From an uncultured Prevotella sp. (GTDB lineage Bacteria > Bacteroidota > Bacteroidia > Bacteroidales > Bacteroidaceae), in the NCBI GenBank assembly GCA_900315775.1, contig ONAJ01000018.1:1-64000 (forward strand): a stretch of DNA of 64,000 nt, read 5' to 3'. Of this stretch, positions 17,213-25,842 are shown one piece after another. The notes beneath the pieces were generated by a model. It saw only the letters and a program-made list of their open reading frames with translations, searched no databases and was not told the origin of the DNA. Both the position numbers and the translations under genes were made by a program. Numbering within the stretch: position 1 is the stretch's first letter; every line of letters starts with the position of its first letter.

Positions 17213-17282
17213 GGCAAAAAAAATGGTCTACCGCTGTAGACCCTAATCTTGTTAACCTTAAATCTAATACTATGAAAAACAC
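17213..17282 (-). ncRNA. Probable Bacteroidales-1-type small RNA
   Basis: A stand-alone transcription unit of about 70 bases. A near-perfect promoter lies just upstream (17287-17317). The transcript contains CATAGTATTAGATTTAAGG followed by TTAAC, and ends in the hairpin GGTCTAC-agcg-GTAGACC (17225-17242) plus a run of eight T. No ORF is present. The promoter-to-terminator layout and the core sequence match what I remember of the Bacteroidales-1 RNA motif, which is often near rplT; here it lies between aqpZ and a large hybrid gene. The family assignment is from memory; the unit itself is seen in the sequence. Confidence 0.6.
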
Positions 17283-17286
17283 GATG

Positions 17287-17317
17287 CAAAGGTAAGGTGT
17301 TTCTCGACATATTCAAA
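17287..17317 (-). promoter_or_regulatory. Consensus promoter of the small RNA
   Basis: On the minus strand TTTG (17317-17314), exactly 19 bases, then TACCTTTG (17294-17287). This is one of the best matches in the window to TTTG-N19-TAnnTTTG. Confidence 0.75.
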
Positions 17318-17364
17318 GGATTTAGGTTATAATCTTCTGACTTACAGTACTTTTTTGATATAAA

Positions 17365-20334
17365 TCAATTCTCTGGAAGCAGCACTACTCCCTCCTGTCG
17401 CATTCCGTCCATCATTATTTTAAGAGGCTTGTTGAAGCGTACATGGCGTACGAAGTCGGTTTCTTCTATTGCTTCCATAGCGTCGAGAACATCTTTCTGT
17501 ATGACGCCGTCGCCACAGAAGTCGTTAATAGTGAAATAGCCTACTCCGAAGGAGGTGAGGTTCTGGAAGAAGTGGGTTCCCTGAGAAGGATCTACACGAT
17601 AGTTCTGCAGTCCCTGTTCCACGATGATACGTGCTGCCGAGATATGGGGCCACTTTACCGGAATGCCTAACCAGTAGTCACTGGAGCCCCAGCGACCTGG
17701 TCCCATGAGTACGTAGTTCTCGCCTCGTTCAAGGAAACGACGGTTTATCTGCTCTATCTCGTCGGCAATCTTAGGATTATTCATTGCCGTGAAGTCGTCG
17801 CCTGTCTTTACATAGACAACGTCGAAGACATCCTCGGAGATGCCATGACCCAAGGAGTGGTTGCTGCGCAGGAGACACTGGCTGTCGGGAATAGACTGCA
17901 GGTCTTCCTCGAGAACCTGTTTGGAATCTACGATAGGACGTATCTGCAGGAGGTAGAACTCTGCCGTGCGGTCATCTTTGACATTGCATGCCAACTCTAT
18001 CTCCACAGGACGGCGCATGGCATCGCTGCCGTACTTCATGGACATCTGCAGAAGCTCTGGCAACGGAATGATGTCGTGCTGCAGGACTCCCGTCAGAGAG
18101 ATAATCTTTCTGCCGCCCTCGTAGTATCCGTCACGGATAATCTGGTCGTACGGGTCATAGGTTGACGCTATATAGCGCAGGGTGCCATCCTTGTCGGCAT
18201 CGCGCACCTTCAGTTTCTTAATGTTGAAAGCATCGTCAACCTTAAACTCATTGCTTACATGCTCCATGTCAAGGGCATAGAATTGAGTCTGTGTCTCCTT
18301 GAGGGCAATCTCCATTTCGGACATCTGCAGTACCTGAGTAGGATGATAGGGGCATACACGCAACGTCTGTCCACCGTCAACGATATATTTTCCAAGTCCT
18401 AATGCGAGTGATGCTATTCCCTCCTCTGCTGTCTCGTCGTTAATGGGATAGTAGTTGAGCGAACGCAGTACACCGCTTATGGTGGGATAAAAGTTTGTGC
18501 CGTGCTGCTCACCTACAACCTCCTGCAGGATGACAGCCATCTTCTCCTGGTCGATAACGTTACTCGTTGCTGTCATATATGCCTTGGAGTCTTTATAATA
18601 GACCGAAGCATAAACGCTCTTTATGGCGGCAGCCAGCATCTGAAGCATCTGATATTTGTCTTCAAGATAAGGTATCATATACGTGGAGTAGATGCCTGCA
18701 AAGGGCTGATAGTGAGAGTCCTCGAGCAACGAAGAGCTGCGGATGGCGATAGGGCTGCGGGTAGCCTCGAAGAACGTGAAGAAGTCGGCAATGAACTTAT
18801 CGGGCAGCTGTGCACGCAGGAAGTGCTGCAATATCGTCTCGTCGGAGGCGTCGCTAAGCGCTATCTGGTACAGGTTATTACTGTCCATGAACTCATCGAA
18901 GACATCGGTACACAGCACCACTGTCTTCGGAATACCAACTTTGACATTCTCGAACTTATTGAATTCAGGATGTGTCTTTATGACGTTATCAAGGAAGGCA
19001 AGTCCTCTACCCTTTCCACCCAACGAGCCGTCACCGATTCGGGCAAAGTGACTGTAGGCATCGAACTTACCACGGTCGAACACAGCCACAACACCAATGT
19101 TCTTCATACGACGGTACTGCACAATGGCGTCAAAGATGATCTGGCGGTGCATATCGACATCCTGCAACTTATGCCACGTAACAGTCTTCAAGAACTCTGA
19201 TACCGGGAAGATGGCACGTGCACAGAGCCAACGACTCATGTGGTTACGTGAGATGTGGTACAGCATGGAGTCGTTGGGGATGGTGAAGATATTATCCTGT
19301 AGCTCCTTGAGGTTGCGTATGCGCATTATCTCTTCCTTCGTCTCTGGGTTACGGAAGACGAAATCGCCGAAACCCATGTGGTCAGCGAGGAGGTTGCGCA
19401 GGTCGATATTCATCTTCTTGGAGTTCTTATCGATAAACGCTATTCCCTCTTTCTCTGCACGTTTACGGTTCTGTGTCTCGGAACTCTGCATGATGAGCGG
19501 TACGTACTCGTCGTGTTCACGGATGGCGTGAAGCAGTTTAAATCCTGCCTCGGCATCATTCTCTCCGTTGATGGGGAAACGACAGTCGCTGATGACACCA
19601 ATGGTGTTGTCGGCATATTTATTATAGAGGTCCATTGCCTCCTCGTAGTTTCGTGCCAACACCACCTTTGGTCGTCCACGCATACGCAGCGTGGCACTGT
19701 GCGGATTGAGTGCCTCTGTCGCAAAACGCTGACTCTGCGCAAGTATATAATTATAAAGGTTGGGCAGGACAGAGGAATAGAAACGTATGTTATCCTCCAC
19801 AAGGAGAATCATCTGCACACCAGCCTCCTGGATGTCGTGTTCCAGATTCATGCGGTCCTCGATAAGCTTTATTATGGAGAGGATGAGATTGGTGTTGCCA
19901 AGCCAGCAGAAGATGTAGTCGAAGATTGACATATCCTCGTTCTCTATACGACGGGTGATGCCGTGCGAGAACGGCGTCAACACGACGCAGGGGATGAGTG
20001 GAAAGTGATGCTTAATGTCGCGTGCCACTTCGAAGGCGTCGTTGTCAGCGTTACCAGGCATACATATCACGAGATCGACACTCGTCGTACTGAGAAACTC
20101 TGCAGCTTCCTCGGTGGTACTAACCTGTGTGAACGAGGGAGGGTAACGCAGTCCTAACTCAGTATATTCGTTAAAGATTTTCTCGTCAACACGTCCGTCG
20201 TCCTCAAGCATGAATGCATCATAGGGATTAGCCACGATGAGTACATTAAAAATGCGGTGCGTCATAAGGTTTACAAACGACACGTCACGCAATATGAACT
20301 TGTTCCACTGCTGGGGGATATTGTTATTCTCCAT
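17365..20334 (-). CDS. Receiver-like / PPDK N-terminal (PEP/pyruvate-binding) hybrid protein
   Basis: A 989-residue cytoplasmic protein. About residues 28-165 and 172-330 are two response-regulator-like folds (VLIVANPYDAFMLED and MILLVEDNIRFYSS). About 375-960 matches the ATP-grasp PEP/pyruvate-binding domain of pyruvate phosphate dikinase or PEP synthase (GDGSLGGKGRGLAF, SPIAIRSSSLLEDS, ELACNVKDDRTAEFYLLQIRPI). The swivelling phospho-histidine domain and the C-terminal PEP-forming barrel are absent, so it cannot be a complete PPDK. This architecture is widespread but uncharacterised in Bacteroidetes. A phosphotransfer or carbon-status sensing role is inference. It is divergent from gdhA. Confidence 0.8.
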   Translation of the reverse strand: MENNNIPQQWNKFILRDVSFVNLMTHRIFNVLIVANPYDAFMLEDDGRVDEKIFNEYTELGLRYPPSFTQVSTTEEAAEFLSTTSVDLVICMPGNADNDAFEVARDIKHHFPLIPCVVLTPFSHGITRRIENEDMSIFDYIFCWLGNTNLILSIIKLIEDRMNLEHDIQEAGVQMILLVEDNIRFYSSVLPNLYNYILAQSQRFATEALNPHSATLRMRGRPKVVLARNYEEAMDLYNKYADNTIGVISDCRFPINGENDAEAGFKLLHAIREHDEYVPLIMQSSETQNRKRAEKEGIAFIDKNSKKMNIDLRNLLADHMGFGDFVFRNPETKEEIMRIRNLKELQDNIFTIPNDSMLYHISRNHMSRWLCARAIFPVSEFLKTVTWHKLQDVDMHRQIIFDAIVQYRRMKNIGVVAVFDRGKFDAYSHFARIGDGSLGGKGRGLAFLDNVIKTHPEFNKFENVKVGIPKTVVLCTDVFDEFMDSNNLYQIALSDASDETILQHFLRAQLPDKFIADFFTFFEATRSPIAIRSSSLLEDSHYQPFAGIYSTYMIPYLEDKYQMLQMLAAAIKSVYASVYYKDSKAYMTATSNVIDQEKMAVILQEVVGEQHGTNFYPTISGVLRSLNYYPINDETAEEGIASLALGLGKYIVDGGQTLRVCPYHPTQVLQMSEMEIALKETQTQFYALDMEHVSNEFKVDDAFNIKKLKVRDADKDGTLRYIASTYDPYDQIIRDGYYEGGRKIISLTGVLQHDIIPLPELLQMSMKYGSDAMRRPVEIELACNVKDDRTAEFYLLQIRPIVDSKQVLEEDLQSIPDSQCLLRSNHSLGHGISEDVFDVVYVKTGDDFTAMNNPKIADEIEQINRRFLERGENYVLMGPGRWGSSDYWLGIPVKWPHISAARIIVEQGLQNYRVDPSQGTHFFQNLTSFGVGYFTINDFCGDGVIQKDVLDAMEAIEETDFVRHVRFNKPLKIMMDGMRQEGVVLLPEN

Positions 20335-20357
20335 AGATAATTCTGCTTTTAGTGGTG

Positions 20358-20365
20358 CAAATATA
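20358..20365 (-). promoter_or_regulatory. -7 box before the receiver/PPDK-N gene
   Basis: The minus strand reads TATATTTG, 24 bases before the start codon. No clear -33 box is seen; it lies back to back with the gdhA promoter. Confidence 0.45.
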
Positions 20366-20384
20366 ATGATTTTTTACAGGATTA

Positions 20385-20415
20385 TTTGCTGTTTTAAAAA
20401 AAATAATTATATTTG
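20385..20415 (+). promoter_or_regulatory. Consensus promoter of gdhA
   Basis: TTTG 20385-20388, exactly 19 bases, TATATTTG 20408-20415. The leader to ATG 20457 is about 35 bases and contains TTTAACCTTAAAAATCTAT, which resembles the complement of the small RNA at 17213-17282. Confidence 0.75.
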
Positions 20416-20456
20416 CAAGCGAAACACTATATTGTTTAACCTTAAAAATCTATAGT

Positions 20457-21794
20457 ATGGAAGTTGTAAGAATAATGCAAGACCTGGAAAAGAAACACCC
20501 AGGTGAGTTGGAGTACTTACAAGCAGTGAAGGAGGTACTCACCTCTATTCAGGACGTTTACAACCAGCATCCCGAGTTTGAGAAAGCAAAAATTATTGAG
20601 CGCCTTGTAGAGCCAGAGCGTATCACGACGTTCCGTGTGCCTTGGGTTGACGACAAGGGAGAGGTACAGGTAAACATCGGCTACCGTGTGCAGTTCAACA
20701 GTGCCATCGGTCCGTACAAGGGCGGTCTGCGTTTCCACCCGTCGGTAAACCTCTCTATTCTGAAGTTCTTAGGCTTTGAGCAGACTTTTAAGAATGCGCT
20801 GACAACACTGCCTATGGGTGGCGGTAAGGGCGGCTCGGACTTTGCCCCACGCGGCAAGAGCGATGCCGAGATTATGCGTTTCTGTCAGGCGTTCATGTGC
20901 GAGTTGTACAAGGTAATTGGTCCTGACATGGATGTTCCTGCCGGTGATATCGGTGTTGGCGGCAGGGAAATAGGTTATCTCTTTGGCATGTACAAGAAGT
21001 TGACAAGTCAGTTCCACGGTGCCACACTTACCGGTAAGGGTCTGGAATGGGGCGGTTCTATACTTCGTCCGGAGGCAACAGGATTCGGAGCCCTTTATTT
21101 CGTGAACCAGATGATGCGTGAACACGGACTTGACATTAAGGGCAAGACGGTGGCTCTCTCGGGCTTCGGCAACGTGGCATGGGGTGCAGCGAAGAAAGCT
21201 ACTGAGCTGGGCGCTAAGGTCATTACCATCAGCGGTCCTGACGGATACATCTACGACCCGGCAGGTCTTGACGACGAGAAGATAGAATACATGCTTGAAC
21301 TACGTGCTTCGGGTAACGACATCTGTCAGCCTTATGCCGACGAATTCGAGGGTGCACAGTTCTTCGAGGGCAAGAAACCCTGGGAGCAGAAAGCAGATAT
21401 CTATCTGCCATGTGCTACACAGAACGAGCTTAATGGTGACGACGCTGACGCCATCCTCGCCAACAAGCCGTTATGCGTTGCAGAGGTATCGAATATGGGA
21501 TGTACCGCAGAGGCTGTTGACAAATTCATTGCTGCTAATCAGCTATTCGCTCCCGGAAAGGCGGTCAATGCCGGTGGTGTAGCAACAAGTGGTCTGGAGA
21601 TGACTCAAAACTCTATGCGCATAGCATGGAGCGGCGAAGAGGTAGATCAGAAGTTGCACCAGATAATGTCGGGCATCCACGAGCAGTGCGTGAAGTACGG
21701 ACGCGAAGGAAACTACATAAACTACGTCAAGGGCGCCAACGTTGCCGGATTCATGAAGGTGGCAAAGGCTATGCTTGCACAAGGTATAGTTTAA
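20457..21794 (+). CDS. gdhA: NADP-type glutamate dehydrogenase
   Basis: A 445-residue enzyme of the hexameric short (about 50 kDa) class. It makes glutamate from 2-oxoglutarate and ammonia with NADPH, a main nitrogen-assimilation step in this group. Visible signatures are the glutamate-binding and catalytic Lys region PMGGGKGGSDFAPRGKS, DVPAGDIGVGGREIG, and the Rossmann loop SGFGNVAWGAA. Length and the absence of an N-terminal extension fit the biosynthetic form. It has its own consensus promoter, and rlpA-like follows after 6 bases. Divergent from the receiver/PPDK-N hybrid. Confidence 0.95.
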   Translation: MEVVRIMQDLEKKHPGELEYLQAVKEVLTSIQDVYNQHPEFEKAKIIERLVEPERITTFRVPWVDDKGEVQVNIGYRVQFNSAIGPYKGGLRFHPSVNLSILKFLGFEQTFKNALTTLPMGGGKGGSDFAPRGKSDAEIMRFCQAFMCELYKVIGPDMDVPAGDIGVGGREIGYLFGMYKKLTSQFHGATLTGKGLEWGGSILRPEATGFGALYFVNQMMREHGLDIKGKTVALSGFGNVAWGAAKKATELGAKVITISGPDGYIYDPAGLDDEKIEYMLELRASGNDICQPYADEFEGAQFFEGKKPWEQKADIYLPCATQNELNGDDADAILANKPLCVAEVSNMGCTAEAVDKFIAANQLFAPGKAVNAGGVATSGLEMTQNSMRIAWSGEEVDQKLHQIMSGIHEQCVKYGREGNYINYVKGANVAGFMKVAKAMLAQGIV

Positions 21795-21800
21795 ATGTGA

Positions 21801-22259
21801 ATGAATAATATTAAAATTATAAGTAGTATAGGAAAGCGCGCAGCAGTGCTGTGCGCCTTCCTACTTTTTTGTTTGCCGCAATGTTTTGCACAGGTGCAAA
21901 GGGGTAAGGCATCGTACTATCATCACCGCTTTCACGGAAAGCGAATGAGCAGTGGAACACACTATCACCGTGACAGTCTCTACTGTGCACACCGTACCTA
22001 CCCTTTCGGTACACCGCTAAAGGTTACCAACGTAAAGAACGGTAAATGGACGGTAGTAAAGGTTGTGGACCGCGGACCGCACGTACGTGGACGAATAATA
22101 GACTTGTCGTATGCTGCCGCAAAAGATATTGATATGGTTAGGGCTGGCACTGCGACTGTTGAAGTTGAGAAGATTGACAGTCTTACGTATATCAGACTTA
22201 CCGCAGAGCCACCTCAAATTCCCGATTCTGTGCTGTGTCGGGATTCCCTGCCGCAGTAA
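21801..22259 (+). CDS. rlpA: RlpA-like double-psi beta-barrel protein
   Basis: A 152-residue exported protein with its signal peptide at residues 1-30 (ending CFA). The body is the double-psi beta-barrel: GKASYYHHRFHGKRMSSG, YPFGTPLKVTNV, and VVDRGPHVRGRIIDLS with the conserved Asp/Arg cluster. Characterised RlpA proteins are lytic transglycosylases acting on peptidoglycan lacking stem peptides, often at the septum. There is no SPOR domain and no lipobox, so this is the minimal form. It lies 6 bases after gdhA and probably shares its transcript. Its last 62 bases overlap the convergent lipoprotein gene. Confidence 0.85.
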   Translation: MNNIKIISSIGKRAAVLCAFLLFCLPQCFAQVQRGKASYYHHRFHGKRMSSGTHYHRDSLYCAHRTYPFGTPLKVTNVKNGKWTVVKVVDRGPHVRGRIIDLSYAAAKDIDMVRAGTATVEVEKIDSLTYIRLTAEPPQIPDSVLCRDSLPQ

Positions 22260-22989
22260 CAGTGACGCGGAAGCGAAGTTTATCGCCGCGTAACTTATCA
22301 TCAGCCTTCACCATTGCTGTATAACGAATACCTTTTCCCGGGGCTATCCTCTCAACAATGATACCTTGGGAGACGATGACGTGCTTGTTGCCTGTCAACT
22401 CTATAACCTGCGGCTGTACGTTATAGAGCATACGTCCTGAACGATTCATCACCTCGAAGACTACACGACACATCTCACCTGGACGCACCGTGAGGTTCTG
22501 TTCCTGTTCGTTGACAAAGCGAAGATTACGTATCTCAAGTAACTGGTTGTCAGCAACAGCGGGCTGAGCTACGCTATAACCGCTGCCACTATTGCCGCTG
22601 CCCGGTGAGAAGTCAAAACGGTCGTCGGCGCCATTTGACGGGTCAAAACCACTGTCGTTATAATCTGGTGCACTGTAGCTATAGTCACGTGACGACTGCG
22701 ACTGACGTTTCTGCTCTATGCGTTCCATGGTGCGCTGCTTATGCTCCTGATACTCTTCCTCGGCAGCTTTGTCTGCCTGAGCACCTATGGCAGCACCTAC
22801 CACAGCACCACCAGCCATTCCTACAAGGGTGCCAACATCGCTGCCGCGCCATCCGCTACTGATACCACCTACTGCGGAACCGATGATAGAGCCGAAACCT
22901 GCTCCCACATAGGCTCCAGCGCCAGTGTATGTACCACAACTGCTCACCAACAGAGCCACACCTATCGTAATAAAAAATAACTTCTTCAT
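22198..22989 (-). CDS. Glycine-zipper lipoprotein
   Basis: A 263-residue lipoprotein: signal to residue 16, lipobox SSC. A glycine-zipper segment (about residues 20-65: AYVGAGFGSIIGSAVGG, VGMAGGAVVGAAIGAQ) can form a membrane-embedded helical hairpin. A polar Gln/Arg/Ser-rich linker follows. A C-terminal domain of about 120 residues (LEIRNLRFVNEQEQNLTV onward) looks like an immunoglobulin-like beta-sandwich. ATG 22989 begins the signal peptide; the longer frame from 23028 runs through the promoter. Function unknown. Convergent overlap of 62 bases with rlpA. Confidence 0.8.
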   Translation of the reverse strand: MKKLFFITIGVALLVSSCGTYTGAGAYVGAGFGSIIGSAVGGISSGWRGSDVGTLVGMAGGAVVGAAIGAQADKAAEEEYQEHKQRTMERIEQKRQSQSSRDYSYSAPDYNDSGFDPSNGADDRFDFSPGSGNSGSGYSVAQPAVADNQLLEIRNLRFVNEQEQNLTVRPGEMCRVVFEVMNRSGRMLYNVQPQVIELTGNKHVIVSQGIIVERIAPGKGIRYTAMVKADDKLRGDKLRFRVTVTAAGNPDTAQNREFEVALR

Positions 22990-23014
22990 TGTCTTAATTA
23001 TTTGAATTACGATG

Positions 23015-23044
23015 CAAAGATACAACATCTTCCGAAGAGTGCAA
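23015..23044 (-). promoter_or_regulatory. Promoter of the glycine-zipper lipoprotein gene
   Basis: Minus strand TTG (23044-23042), 19 bases, TATCTTTG (23022-23015). Confidence 0.65.
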
Positions 23045-23086
23045 TTCCTTTTTCCCTAAAACATGATAGGGATTTCCCTATTTCAC

Positions 23087-23124
23087 ATAAAAAACGCCCA
23101 CCGTACGTCATTGTACGATGGGCG
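23087..23124 (-). terminator. Terminator of the ribosomal supercluster
   Basis: CGCCCACCGTAC (23095-23106) pairs with GTACGATGGGCG (23113-23124) with one mismatch. On the minus strand it is followed by TTTTTTAT. It lies 28 bases after the rplQ stop. Confidence 0.85.
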
Positions 23125-23151
23125 CTGAGCTTATAAATATGTCTTGTTGAC

Positions 23152-23685
23152 TTATTCAGCCTTTGCTTCCTCGGCTTTAGCCTCTTCAGCTGCAGGAGCT
23201 TCTGCAACAGGAGCCTCTTCTGCCTTTGGCGCTTCCTCAGCAGCTGCTACTGGAGCCTCTGCCTTTGGAGCAGCCTTGCGGCTACGACGAGTCTTCTTAG
23301 CTGCCTTAGGAGCCTTTGCCATGTTCTCATCGAAGTCAACAAGCTCGATGAATGCCATGTCAGCACCGTCACCCTTACGTGCACCAAGCTTAATGATGCG
23401 GGTGTAGCCTCCAGGACGGTCGCCTACCTTCGGTGCGATCTCCTTGAAAAGCTCTGTAACAGCATATTTATTCTGCAGGTAGCTGAATACTACACGACGT
23501 GAGTTGGTAGTATCTTCCTTGCAACGTGTGATCAGTGGCTCAGCATACTTCTTGAGTGCCTTTGCCTTGGCGAGGGTCGTAGTGATTCTTTTGTGCATAA
23601 TCAGCGAGATGGTCATGTTAGCTAACATGGCACGACGATGATCTGCAGTACGGCCCAGATGGTTGAATTTCTTTCCGTGTCTCAT
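23152..23685 (-). CDS. rplQ: 50S ribosomal protein L17 with Ala/Glu-rich tail
   Basis: 177 residues. The first ~120 are canonical L17 ([42 protein letters not shown]), which binds near the exit tunnel of the large subunit. From about residue 120 there is a basic stretch and then a low-complexity Ala/Glu/Pro/Lys tail ([17 protein letters not shown]), a common feature of L17 in this phylum. Last gene of the supercluster, directly before its terminator. Confidence 0.97.
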   Translation of the reverse strand: MRHGKKFNHLGRTADHRRAMLANMTISLIMHKRITTTLAKAKALKKYAEPLITRCKEDTTNSRRVVFSYLQNKYAVTELFKEIAPKVGDRPGGYTRIIKLGARKGDGADMAFIELVDFDENMAKAPKAAKKTRRSRKAAPKAEAPVAAAEEAPKAEEAPVAEAPAAEEAKAEEAKAE

Positions 23686-23707
23686 TTTTTACTTTTTTTC
23701 TTTTGTG

Positions 23708-23743
23708 GACAATTATCAATTGTCAATTATCAATTGTCAATTA
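23708..23743. repeat. 14-bp tandem repeat between rplQ and rpoA
   Basis: AATTATCAATTGTC is repeated at 23711-23724 and 23725-23738, plus a partial copy. Each forms a small dyad (GACAATT/AATTGTC). It fills most of the short spacer inside an otherwise compact operon. Confidence 0.7.
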
Positions 23744-24733
23744 CTCCTTGTCCAGTTTGTACTTTGAAATATCAGTTCCAAACGACAGATTCAGACTCTC
23801 GAGCAAATCATCAAGCTCTGAAAGCGATTTCTTACCAAAGTTGCGGAACTTAAGGAGGTCAGTCTTGTTGTACTGTACCAGGTCGCCAAGTGTCTCAACG
23901 TCAGCTGCCTTGAGGCAGTTGAGTGCACGAACAGAGAGGTTCATGTCTGTGAGTTTAGTCTTAAGCAACTGGCGCATGTGCAGTACTTCCTCATCGAACT
24001 CCTGATTACCGAGGTCGTCGGTATTCTCGATTGTGATCTTCTCGTCAGAGAAGAGCATAAAGTGGAAGATAAGGATTTTAGCTGCTTCTTTAAGCGCATC
24101 CTTTGGGTGTATGGAACCATCCGTTGTCACTTCGAGCACGAGCTTATCGTAGTCGGTCTTCTGCTCAACACGATAGGGCTCTACGCTGTACTTGACATTG
24201 CGGATTGGAGTATAAATAGAGTCTATAGGAATGACGTTAACGTCGGTGCAGAACTCACGATTCTCGTCAGCGGGAACATAACCTCTGCCCTTGTTGATGG
24301 TCAAGTCTATCTGCATCGATGCTTTGGCATCTAAATGACAAATCACCAAATCAGGATTTAACACTTCAAATCCAGTCAGATACTTGCCAATATCACCTGC
24401 TTTGAATTCTGTGGAATTCTCTACGGTGATACTAACCTTCTCATTCTCGAATTCTTCTACTACTTGCTTGAATCGAACTTGCTTCAAATTCAAGATCATG
24501 TTGGTTACATCTTCCTTAACACCTGGTACAGAGGAGAACTCATGCTCAACACCTGAAATCTTTATAGTGTTGATAGCATAACCCTCGAGCGATGAAAGGA
24601 GTATGCGGCGCAACGCGTTACCTATGGTAACTCCAAAGCCTGGCTCTAATGGACGGAATTCGAACTTGCCGAACTTCTCGTCTGCCTCCAGCATGACTAC
24701 TTTATCGGGTTTTTGAAATGCTAATATCGCCAT
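23741..24733 (-). CDS. rpoA: RNA polymerase alpha subunit
   Basis: 330 residues. The N-terminal dimerisation domain (about 1-230) has [21 protein letters not shown]. The C-terminal domain (about 255-318) has the helix-hairpin-helix [17 protein letters not shown] that contacts upstream DNA and activators. It assembles beta and beta' into core polymerase. Position rpsD-rpoA-rplQ is the standard alpha-operon order. Confidence 0.98.
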   Translation of the reverse strand: MAILAFQKPDKVVMLEADEKFGKFEFRPLEPGFGVTIGNALRRILLSSLEGYAINTIKISGVEHEFSSVPGVKEDVTNMILNLKQVRFKQVVEEFENEKVSITVENSTEFKAGDIGKYLTGFEVLNPDLVICHLDAKASMQIDLTINKGRGYVPADENREFCTDVNVIPIDSIYTPIRNVKYSVEPYRVEQKTDYDKLVLEVTTDGSIHPKDALKEAAKILIFHFMLFSDEKITIENTDDLGNQEFDEEVLHMRQLLKTKLTDMNLSVRALNCLKAADVETLGDLVQYNKTDLLKFRNFGKKSLSELDDLLESLNLSFGTDISKYKLDKE

Positions 24734-24747
24734 TGATTTAATTGATT

Positions 24748-25356
24748 TTAGTTCTTAGAGTACAACTCAACGATTAACTGCTCTTTAATGTTCTCGGGGA
24801 TGTCGGCACGCTCGGGACGGTGCAGGAACTTGCCGCTCTTTGTCTGCTCGTCCCACTCAAGCCATGGATACTTGCTGTGGTTGAAGCCAGCCAAAGAAGC
24901 CTCGATAACCTCGAGAGATTTCGCCTTCTCGCGAACGCCGACAATCTGACCTGCCTTAACGTTGTAAGAAGGTATGTTTACTACCTGTCCATCGACTACG
25001 ATGTGCTTGTGACCTACGAGCTGACGTGCTGCTGCACGGGTAGGTGCTATTCCGAGACGGAACACTACGTTGTCAAGGCGGCTCTCAAGCGACTGCAGCA
25101 GCACCTCACCGGTGATACCGTCAGCCTTTGCTGCCTTCTCAAACAGGTTACGGAACTGACGCTCAAGTACTCCATAAGTGTACTTAGCCTTCTGCTTCTC
25201 TGCCAACATGACACCATACTCCGACATCTTACGACGACGGTTATTGCCATGCTGTCCCGGGGGGAAGTTCCTGCGGGACAAAACTTTGTCGGCGCCGAAG
25301 ATGGCTTCGCCAAATCGACGTGCAATTTTTGATTTCGGTCCTATATATCTTGCCAT
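24748..25356 (-). CDS. rpsD: 30S ribosomal protein S4
   Basis: 202 residues, with [20 protein letters not shown] at the start and an S4 RNA-binding domain at about 94-155 ([27 protein letters not shown]). S4 is a primary assembly protein binding 16S rRNA. No zinc-binding Cys cluster is present at the N-terminus (C-minus form). Its leader holds an ATAACG-type spacer repeat (25379-25398). Confidence 0.98.
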   Translation of the reverse strand: MARYIGPKSKIARRFGEAIFGADKVLSRRNFPPGQHGNNRRRKMSEYGVMLAEKQKAKYTYGVLERQFRNLFEKAAKADGITGEVLLQSLESRLDNVVFRLGIAPTRAAARQLVGHKHIVVDGQVVNIPSYNVKAGQIVGVREKAKSLEVIEASLAGFNHSKYPWLEWDEQTKSGKFLHRPERADIPENIKEQLIVELYSKN

Positions 25357-25378
25357 ATACTATAAAAATGTTTCTTTA

Positions 25379-25398
25379 TTTCGTTATTACGTTATATC
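25379..25398. repeat. 20-bp dispersed repeat, copy 1
   Basis: GATATAACGTAATAACGAAA on the minus strand, in the rpsK-rpsD spacer. An exact copy lies on the plus strand at 57362-57381, also just upstream of a start codon. Confidence 0.8.
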
Positions 25399-25413
25399 GT
25401 TATATCGCCCTTA

Positions 25414-25800
25414 TTATACGCGACGACGTTTCGGAGGACGACATCCGTTGTGTGGAAGTGGGGTAACATCAACGATCTCAATTACCTCGATACCTGCTCC
25501 GTGTACGGCGCGAATAGCTGACTCACGACCGTTACCTGGACCCTTAACATATGCCTTTACCTTGCGAAGACCGAGGTCGAAAGCAACCTTTGCGCAGTCT
25601 TCTGCTGCCATCTGTGCTGCATATGGAGTGTTCTTCTTAGAACCACGGAAGCCCATCTTACCTGCTGAAGACCAAGAAATAACCTGACCCTCACCGTTTG
25701 CTAAAGATACAATGATATTGTTGAATGAGCTATGAACATGGAGCTGTCCGATAGCGTCAACCTTAACATTTCTTTTCTTTGTGACTGTTTTCTTTGCCAT
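25414..25800 (-). CDS. rpsK: 30S ribosomal protein S11
   Basis: 128 residues. [38 protein letters not shown] and [18 protein letters not shown] are standard S11 sequences. It lies on the 30S platform near the mRNA exit. The spacer to rpsM (25801-25842) is filled by TTTAAAC-type simple sequence. Confidence 0.98.
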   Translation of the reverse strand: MAKKTVTKKRNVKVDAIGQLHVHSSFNNIIVSLANGEGQVISWSSAGKMGFRGSKKNTPYAAQMAAEDCAKVAFDLGLRKVKAYVKGPGNGRESAIRAVHGAGIEVIEIVDVTPLPHNGCRPPKRRRV

Positions 25801-25842
25801 AATCTTTTTAAGCTTTAAACTTTAAACACTAAACTTTAAACT

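Noticed and set aside
17272..17295. Seven-codon plus-strand frame MKNTMQR opposite the small RNA
   Set aside because: It overlaps the minus-strand promoter and RNA; no plus-strand promoter is seen. The resemblance to an mRNA start is explained by complementarity to leaders.
18502..19929. Two long plus-strand frames (232 and 183 codons) inside the receiver/PPDK-N gene
   Set aside because: Antisense shadows of a well-supported 989-residue protein; no motif and no plausible start region.
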